A DNA stretch of 5,218 bases from JAYWAM01 sp043782425. Its GTDB lineage: Bacteria; Pseudomonadota; Gammaproteobacteria; Burkholderiales; Usitatibacteraceae. The notes below the pieces were generated by a model that saw nothing but the letters and a program-made list of their open reading frames with translations, was not told where the DNA came from and did not search any database. The stretch is from the NCBI GenBank assembly GCA_043782425.1, contig JAYWAM010000211.1, positions 1 to 5,218 on the forward strand. Direction: 5' to 3'. Of the stretch, positions 1 to 3,571 are shown one piece after another. Position 1 is the stretch's first letter; every line of letters begins with the position of its first letter. Both the position numbers and the translations under genes were made by a program.

Positions 1-276
1 TTCAAAACTGTTCCAGAAGGTCACGATCAGCGCTTCCTTGCCCTTCAGTTCGCTTTCCACCGGCTGGCCGATGGTCGAGCCTTCGTTCGACACCTTGCCC
101 GAATTCAACGCGACAAAACCGCCGACAAAACCGGTATCCGAATGGTAGGTTTTAACGTTTTCGCACAGATACGCCACGCGTTCCTGCAAGTCGTCCACGG
201 TATATTCGGGCTTCAGAATCACGCGGTTCAGCGTTACCACCCCGTCCGGGGCGAAGTTTGGAATTAGTCCACTCAT
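1..276 (-). CDS. Small ABM-like (dimeric alpha/beta barrel) protein, 5' part only
   Basis: An open frame of 92 codons runs from an ATG at 276 to the window edge without a stop, so the C-terminus is missing. AGGAGA sits 5 bases before the ATG, a good ribosome binding site. The protein begins MSGLIPNFAPDGVVTLNRV and has a strand-helix-strand layout: a beta strand near residues 13-21, a helix near 25-40, a glycine-rich turn (GFVGG, about 49-53), and a strand ending in IVTFWNSFE (about 84-92). The hydrophobic-strand-then-FW-S pattern resembles the ABM superfamily, which includes small monooxygenases and IsdG/HmoA-type heme-degrading enzymes. No catalytic residue can be assigned from this fragment. 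Its upstream region carries an IscR-like operator and a separate dyad, so it is probably transcribed from its own promoter and regulated by redox or iron-sulfur status. The frame is secure; the family call is tentative. Confidence 0.6.
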   Translation of the reverse strand, partial: MSGLIPNFAPDGVVTLNRVILKPEYTVDDLQERVAYLCENVKTYHSDTGFVGGFVALNSGKVSNEGSTIGQPVESELKGKEALIVTFWNSFE

Positions 277-292
277 GTCGTTCTCCTGTATA

Positions 293-308
293 AGCATTAG
301 TAAATGCT
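293..308 (-). promoter_or_regulatory. Perfect 16-base dyad in the leader of the ABM-like gene
   Basis: AGCATT and AATGCT flank the four bases AGTA. The dyad lies between the proposed promoter and the ribosome binding site at 282-287. It could be a second operator or a short leader hairpin that starts five bases from the Shine-Dalgarno sequence. No regulator can be named from the sequence. Confidence 0.4.
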
Positions 309-317
309 AATAAGATA

Positions 318-345
318 ACTTTATATACCTGAGTAATTTAGTCAA
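318..345 (-). promoter_or_regulatory. Candidate sigma-70 promoter of the ABM-like gene
   Basis: On the minus strand, TTGACT (345-340) is a near-consensus -35 box. It is followed after 16 bases by TAAAGT (323-318), a moderate -10 match at 4 of 6 positions. The surrounding 290-400 stretch is strongly AT-rich compared with the genes on either side. The IscR-like site covers the -35 box and most of the spacer, which is where a repressor would act. Confidence 0.5.
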
Positions 346-349
346 CTAA
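325..349. promoter_or_regulatory. IscR type 1-like (Rrf2 family) operator
   Basis: Read on the plus strand, the half sites are ATACCTGAGT and AGTCAACTAA, separated by AATTT. The published IscR type 1 palindrome has half sites ATASYYGACT and AGTCRRSTAT around RWWWY. The site here agrees at 23 of 25 positions, failing only at base 9 of the left half and the last base of the right half. IscR binds such sites as a repressor when it carries a [2Fe-2S] cluster. The position over the -35 box and spacer of the minus-strand promoter fits repression of the ABM-like gene. A relative of IscR with a similar motif is also possible. No iscR or Fe-S assembly gene is visible in the window. Confidence 0.6.
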
Positions 350-372
350 AAGATTTAAATAACTTATATGGC

Positions 373-393
373 TATAGATAAATCCTATCTATA
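373..393. repeat. 8-bp inverted repeat overlapping the stop of the S24-like gene
   Basis: TATAGATA and TATCTATA are separated by five bases (AATCC on the plus strand). The right arm contains the TAG stop codon (391-389) of the minus-strand S24-like gene. The stem is entirely AT-rich apart from one G-C pair and is not followed by a T-run, so it is a poor intrinsic terminator. It may be an mRNA 3'-end structure or a protein-binding site. Confidence 0.35.
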
Positions 394-751
394 TATAACG
401 CTTCTGTTCGCTGCGTTTGCCGGGGCGTTTTTTCATGATCACCACGCCCTTGCAGGGCTCCAGATCGTCAATCGGCAGGTTGGGATAGATCGGATTCAGC
501 GGCTTCAACATCCAGCCATCGTCCTGCTGCACCACCTGGCGAAAGATGTATTCCTCGTTCACAAACGCCACCACATATGAGCCGCTTTTGACCAGGCCCG
601 ACGGCTCGACCACGATAATCTCCCCCTCCTCAAACTCCGGCAGCATCGAATCCCCCAGCACCATCAGCGCATACGGTTCCGCGCTCGCGCAACTGCTGAC
701 TTCGTTGAGGTCCTGGATGGGGATGGTTTTACGTTCGTTGCGTTCGTTCAT
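389..751 (-). CDS. S24/LexA-like peptidase-fold protein without HTH; catalytic Lys position is Arg
   Basis: This 120-residue protein carries the C-terminal LexA/UmuD fold only. The serine motif GDSMLPEFEEGEIIVVEP starts at residue 33, with Ser35 as the expected nucleophile. The segment YVVAFVNEEYIFRQ (residues 59-72) aligns with the LexA strand that contains the catalytic lysine, but Arg71 takes the lysine's place. The N-terminus (MNERNERK) is charged and too short for a winged helix. The Cys21-Ala22 pair lies only 14 residues before Ser35, far closer than a LexA or UmuD cleavage site, so classical self-cleavage is doubtful. ATG 751 was chosen over an in-frame TTG at 778 because GAACGAG lies just upstream of the ATG and nothing ribosome-binding precedes the TTG. 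The role is unknown; stress sensing or a scaffold function is possible. It follows psiE by 68 bases on the same strand. Confidence 0.85.
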   Translation of the reverse strand: MNERNERKTIPIQDLNEVSSCASAEPYALMVLGDSMLPEFEEGEIIVVEPSGLVKSGSYVVAFVNEEYIFRQVVQQDDGWMLKPLNPIYPNLPIDDLEPCKGVVIMKKRPGKRSEQKRYI

Positions 752-780
752 GACAGTCTCGTTCTTTCGATTAGGCAAAG

Positions 781-808
781 CTTATATACAAAAAAGCCAC
801 CAGGCAAA
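781..808 (-). promoter_or_regulatory. Weak candidate promoter of the S24-like gene
   Basis: On the minus strand, TTTGCC (808-803) and TATAAG (786-781) are 16 bases apart, with a T-rich spacer. They lie about 30 bases upstream of the chosen ATG. The match is modest, and read-through from psiE is an alternative. Confidence 0.3.
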
Positions 809-819
809 AGAAATCGCAG

Positions 820-1323
820 TCACCTCGCTTGGGGCTCCCCGTGGTCGATGCGAGAAGGTTCGGCGTCGCGTCCACGGACAATCCAATACGCAATCGCAAG
901 CGCTATTACCGAGGCCGATAATGCCAATACCATTTCCGCCTGGACTTCATTTAAATCGAGCACGATGAACTTGCGCGAGATAGCCAGAAGCCCGATCAGT
1001 AATACGGTTTTAACCTGGATAATATTTTCCTTCCTCGCGACCACTCTGAGGATGGAGTGTTTGAATTCAAGCGCGATCAGCACGGTCATCACCTGACCAA
1101 ACAAGGTCTGGAAAAGACGGTGATCCAGCGGGTTCATCCGGTCGGCAAGGATAAGCTGAAGGATCTCTTTGGTAAGTTCAAGCGTGGCCATCACAATCAC
1201 GACCGCAATCAAGCCCGTCAGGATCAACGCGATCCCCTGCTCGAATTTTTCGTACACGGTCATCAGATTCCATCCATTTTGCATACGTGCATCACGGGAC
1301 TTGAGAGCCTGATTTAAGTCCAT
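820..1323 (-). CDS. psiE: PsiE-family integral membrane protein
   Basis: This 167-residue protein has four predicted membrane helices at about residues 30-50, 70-88, 102-120 and 129-150. The N-terminus is short and cytoplasmic, and the C-terminal tail is polar and charged (GRDAEPSRIDHGEPQAR). The segments TVYEKFEQGIALILTGLIAV, LEFKHSILRVVARKEN and a conserved RKFIVLDL are typical of the phosphate-starvation-inducible PsiE family, whose biochemical role is unknown. ATG 1323 is preferred because GAG lies eight bases upstream; an in-frame GTG at 1332 would add three residues and has no ribosome binding site. It is divergent from hsp20. PsiE-family genes are part of the transmissible locus of stress tolerance, which also carries hsp20 and yfdX homologues, so its position here may be functional. 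The family call is strong; a role in phosphate response is not shown by the sequence. Confidence 0.9.
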   Translation of the reverse strand: MDLNQALKSRDARMQNGWNLMTVYEKFEQGIALILTGLIAVVIVMATLELTKEILQLILADRMNPLDHRLFQTLFGQVMTVLIALEFKHSILRVVARKENIIQVKTVLLIGLLAISRKFIVLDLNEVQAEMVLALSASVIALAIAYWIVRGRDAEPSRIDHGEPQAR

Positions 1324-1334
1324 TTTTTTCACTC

Positions 1335-1360
1335 ATTTGGTGGGTGATCAGTCACCAAAT
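1335..1360. promoter_or_regulatory. Dyad ATTTGGTG-N10-CACCAAAT just upstream of psiE
   Basis: The two 8-base arms are perfectly complementary, and a nested dyad (GGTGA, TCAG, TCACC) lies partly inside. The element starts immediately after a candidate -10 box (TAAAAT, 1366-1361 on the minus strand) and ends at the GAG before the psiE start. It would therefore cover the transcription start and nearly the whole leader. It could be an operator or a leader hairpin that limits ribosome access. Confidence 0.45.
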
Positions 1361-1387
1361 ATTTTAGCCAGGGTTAGCAATTTCAAG
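1361..1387 (-). promoter_or_regulatory. Candidate psiE promoter, mirror image of the hsp20 -35 box
   Basis: On the minus strand, CTTGAAA (1387-1381) is followed after 14 bases by TAAAAT (1366-1361). The spacing suits sigma-32 rather than sigma-70, but the -10 box lacks the CCC start expected for sigma-32. It is best read as a weak or mixed promoter. CTTGAAATT here is the exact reverse complement partner of the hsp20 box 26 bases away. Confidence 0.35.
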
Positions 1388-1413
1388 GCTAGGTGGCAGG
1401 GTCCGTTGCAAGT

Positions 1414-1442
1414 CTTGAAATTTTTTAATAGCGACCTATTTT
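1414..1442 (+). promoter_or_regulatory. Sigma-32 (RpoH)-type heat-shock promoter of hsp20
   Basis: CTTGAAA (1414-1420) matches the sigma-32 -35 consensus exactly. After 14 bases comes CCTATTTT (1435-1442), which resembles the CCCCATNT -10 element. The spacing is within the family range. Transcription would start near 1449, giving a leader of about 97 bases before the hsp20 ATG. The position upstream of a small heat-shock gene strongly supports the call. Confidence 0.7.
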
Positions 1443-1545
1443 GGGTTTTAAGAGAGCGCCATGTGGACGCTTAGCCATCCCGAATGGAGGAATTCCGCAA
1501 CGTAACGTCCTCCGATCGGTCGCATTATTTTGAAAGGAGTTCAAC

Positions 1546-2052
1546 ATGAAATTTGAAAATCTGAAAGAGAGTATTGAATCCGCCTTGGAAAATGTTTCTG
1601 AGAACGGGCGCCATCTATGGCAATCCGCCACCGGAGCATTTACCCGCTTCAAGTCCGGCGAGAAAACGAACATGCCTGCTGACAGTCATGTTGACGATGC
1701 CTCCTATTTGCCCGGTCGCAGTTGGGCGATGCTGGGTGGCGACGTCTTCGAGAACGAACAGCGCCTGGTTGTCCGTCTCGAAGTTCCTGGCATGGATAAG
1801 GAAGGCATCAATATCGATGTCGTGGACGATGCGCTCATCATCAGTGGTGAAAAACGCTTCGAGCGAGAAAGCCAGGAGGGCCGCTGGAGAACGATGCAAT
1901 GCGCCTATGGCAGTTTCCGCCGAGTGGTGCCGCTGCCAGTAGCGGTAAAGGCAGAAGGCGCTCTGGCGTCCTATAAAAACGGCGTGCTGCGGGTAGAAAT
2001 TCCCAAGGCGGACCCCGGCAAACCCAAGGTCACGTCGATCAAAGTTGCATGA
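1546..2052 (+). CDS. Small heat-shock protein, Hsp20 family
   Basis: This 168-residue protein is an ATP-independent holdase chaperone that would bind unfolding proteins in the cytoplasm and pass them to DnaK or ClpB. The N-terminal arm (residues 1-60) is predicted to be partly helical and aromatic-poor. The alpha-crystallin domain runs from about 61 to 155, with DVFENEQRLVVRLEVPGM at its start, YGSFRRVVPLP at 121-131, and the signature A-x-x-x-x-GVLRVEIPK ending near 154. The C-terminal I-x-I/V anchoring motif is present as Ile165-Lys-Val167. ATG 1546 is preceded by AAGGAG with six bases between, so the start is secure. Length is normal for bacterial Hsp20. The gene lies under a sigma-32-like promoter and is followed after 15 bases by the DsrC-like gene, implying co-transcription. 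Confidence 0.95.
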   Translation: MKFENLKESIESALENVSENGRHLWQSATGAFTRFKSGEKTNMPADSHVDDASYLPGRSWAMLGGDVFENEQRLVVRLEVPGMDKEGINIDVVDDALIISGEKRFERESQEGRWRTMQCAYGSFRRVVPLPVAVKAEGALASYKNGVLRVEIPKADPGKPKVTSIKVA

Positions 2053-2067
2053 AACAAGGAGCGTGAT

Positions 2068-2436
2068 ATGACTCACCCCATACTTGCGGTTGTCCACGGC
2101 AAGAAATTAATCACGGACTATTACGGCAACCTGGTTGAAATAGACGAATGGTCGCGCGACATCGCGCGGGAGCTGGCTCGATCGGAAGGCATTGAGTTGA
2201 CTGAGGCGCATTTTAGGGTGCTGGATTTCCTGCGCGACTATGTGATCGAGCAGGGCGGCAGCCACGAGAGCGCACACAAAATCCTGCGCACACTTGAAGA
2301 CCATTTCGCCCCAGAAGGAGGCGGTCGCTGGTTGTATAGCCTGTTCCCGGGCGGGCCAGTCCGCCAAGGCATTAAAATAGCTGGCCTGCCGGAAGCGCCG
2401 CATGTCGTCGACCCTTCCTTCGGCACAGCGATGTGA
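2068..2436 (+). CDS. DsrC/TusE-family protein lacking both conserved cysteines
   Basis: This 122-residue protein shows the DsrC/TusE family pattern along its whole length: DYYGNLVEIDEWS (17-29), ARSEGIELTEAHFRVLDFLRDY (37-58), and GGGRWLYSLFPGGPVRQG (84-101) followed by IAGLP (104-108). In DsrC the flexible C-terminal arm carries two redox cysteines, and TusE keeps the last one for sulfur relay in tRNA 2-thiouridine synthesis. Here the first position is Ile102 and the second is Val113, and an extra tail (DPSFGTAM) follows. The protein has no cysteine at all, so persulfide transfer is impossible by the known mechanism. Cysteine-poor family members have been suggested to be regulatory (RspA-type). 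The start has AAGGAG six bases upstream. Its place behind hsp20 suggests a stress-related binding or regulatory role. Confidence 0.92.
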   Translation: MTHPILAVVHGKKLITDYYGNLVEIDEWSRDIARELARSEGIELTEAHFRVLDFLRDYVIEQGGSHESAHKILRTLEDHFAPEGGGRWLYSLFPGGPVRQGIKIAGLPEAPHVVDPSFGTAM

Positions 2437-2543
2437 TGATTTGTCTGGGGATTTCACGATATGGATGAAATTCACATTGCGCACCCAATACAGCGATAGA
2501 TGCACCTGAATTTTTGTTAATTTTACGGAAAGGAGAAACCAAC
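2437..2543 (+). other. Intergenic leader before yfdX, no clear promoter
   Basis: This 107-base gap holds a 6-bp dyad (ATTTCA at 2451-2456 and TGAAAT at 2466-2471, nine-base loop) and the yfdX ribosome binding site. I found no convincing sigma-70, sigma-32 or sigma-54 promoter and no terminator with a T-run. yfdX may therefore be read through from the hsp20 promoter or use a weak promoter of its own. Confidence 0.4.
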
Positions 2544-3452
2544 ATGTCCCCACTTAAACCCAAAATCCTTATAAGCGCTTTACTGGGCGCGGGTTTATTA
2601 CTTTCAGTCTCCGGTTTTACCGCCGACTCATCGCGGCAAAAACAACCCGAAGCGCAGTCCGCCGCTAGCCAATCGGTTCAGCCAATGGTTAATACCCATG
2701 TAGCCGATGCAACTACAAAAAAACGCCAACAGTTAATTGTCGACGCGGCGACCGCGGTGACGGAAACACAAAAGGCGATCAGCGCCCTGGAAAAAAATAA
2801 GAAAGATGAGGCACTGAAATCTCTGGCTCTCGCCACGGGCAAGCTCGAACTCATTTTGGCACGAGACCCAAAACTCGCACTGGCTCCTGTGTCCCTCGAG
2901 GTTCAGACAATAGACCTCCTGTCTACTCCCGACACGGTCAAGGCGGCGGCCAAACAAGTTAAGGAGTATCTGGATGACGGTGATATTCAGAAGGCTCGCC
3001 CGCTGATCGCCACTTTAGCCAGCGAGATCGACTTCCATACTACGAACATCCCGCTGGGGACATATCCCGCTGCGATTAAAGCCATCACACCGCTTATTGA
3101 CGCGGGCAAGATCGATGAGGCCAAGGCGGGATTGCGGGCCGCACTGAATACCCTGGTGATCACCACCGAGGTCGTTCCTCTGCCGAAGCTGCGTGCGGAG
3201 CTGCTGCTTAAAGAAGCGCAAATGCTAGCAGAAAAGAAAGCTCGCAGTAAGGAAGAAAACGATAGGCTCGCCCGAAACCTCAAAGTCTCTCGTGAACAAC
3301 TGCAGCTAGCCGAAACGCTTGGCTACGCCAAGAAGCAAGACTACAAGCCTCTGTATAAAGAGCTTGAAGAGATCGAGAGAAAGTCTGCTGATGGAAAGAG
3401 CGGTGTCGGATGGTTCGACCGTATCCGAAAGCAGTTATCTGACTGGTTCTGA
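2544..3452 (+). CDS. yfdX: YfdX-family exported protein
   Basis: This 302-residue protein has a Sec-type signal: basic start (MSPLKPK), hydrophobic core at about 8-22 (ILISALLGAGLLLSV), and likely cleavage after GFTA at residue 27, so it acts in the periplasm. A low-complexity Gln/Ser/Ala stretch (28-50) leads into the helical YfdX domain at about 55-265. That domain has the typical segments DAGKIDEAKAGLRAALNTLV (186-205), VPLPKLRAELLLKEAQMLAE (211-230) and QLQLAETLGY (252-261). The last 40 residues are charged and helical, ending in an amphipathic GWFDRIRKQLSDWF (289-302). YfdX proteins are linked to acid and other stress tolerance, and two copies occur in the tLST stress locus; the molecular activity is unsettled. 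ATG 2544 has AAAGGAG upstream at good spacing; an in-frame TTG at 2514 would place that binding site inside the gene. Confidence 0.92.
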   Translation: MSPLKPKILISALLGAGLLLSVSGFTADSSRQKQPEAQSAASQSVQPMVNTHVADATTKKRQQLIVDAATAVTETQKAISALEKNKKDEALKSLALATGKLELILARDPKLALAPVSLEVQTIDLLSTPDTVKAAAKQVKEYLDDGDIQKARPLIATLASEIDFHTTNIPLGTYPAAIKAITPLIDAGKIDEAKAGLRAALNTLVITTEVVPLPKLRAELLLKEAQMLAEKKARSKEENDRLARNLKVSREQLQLAETLGYAKKQDYKPLYKELEEIERKSADGKSGVGWFDRIRKQLSDWF

Positions 3453-3456
3453 AACA

Positions 3457-3496
3457 CTTGAAGCGCGGCGGCACTTCAACCGCCGCCGCGTTGAAG
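3457..3496. terminator. GC-rich hairpin between convergent yfdX and mutL
   Basis: CGCGGCGGC (3464-3472) pairs perfectly with GCCGCCGCG (3482-3490) around a nine-base loop, with one G-U and one A-U pair outside. It begins a few bases after the yfdX stop. Neither strand has a T-run after the stem, so it is not a textbook intrinsic terminator, but it may stop or protect the yfdX transcript. The loop and flanks contain CTTCAAC and GTTGAAG, which could form an alternative seven-pair stem. Confidence 0.45.
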
Positions 3497-3545
3497 ACTC
3501 TTGATCGGTAACTTGACTGTCTGGTGTCCGCCTTCAGCGTTTTAT

Positions 3546-3559
3546 CTCGCGTATGCGAG
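3546..3559. repeat. Small hairpin downstream of mutL
   Basis: CTCGC and GCGAG flank the tetraloop GTAT, 12 bases beyond the mutL stop on the minus strand. No T-run follows in either direction, so termination by this element alone is unlikely. It could serve as a 3'-end structure of the mutL mRNA. Confidence 0.3.
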
Positions 3560-3571
3560 CACGTCCAGCAC

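Noticed and set aside
752..778. In-frame TTG upstream start for the S24-like gene
   Set aside because: No ribosome binding site precedes it, and the added residues are not part of the S24 fold; ATG 751 is better.
791..805. Possible terminator after psiE (GCC-TGGT-GGC followed by T6 on the minus strand)
   Set aside because: The T-run is good but the stem has only three pairs, too few to support a terminator.
1615..2097. A 160-codon open frame antisense to hsp20
   Set aside because: It covers the well-supported Hsp20 coding region, lacks a ribosome binding site, and has no family resemblance.
2471..2482. Possible sigma-54 promoter before yfdX (CACATTGC)
   Set aside because: The GG and GC elements do not have the required spacing of the -24/-12 boxes.
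2514..2543. In-frame TTG start that would lengthen YfdX by ten residues
   Set aside because: It would place the strong AAAGGAG inside the gene and spoil the signal peptide start; ATG 2544 is better.
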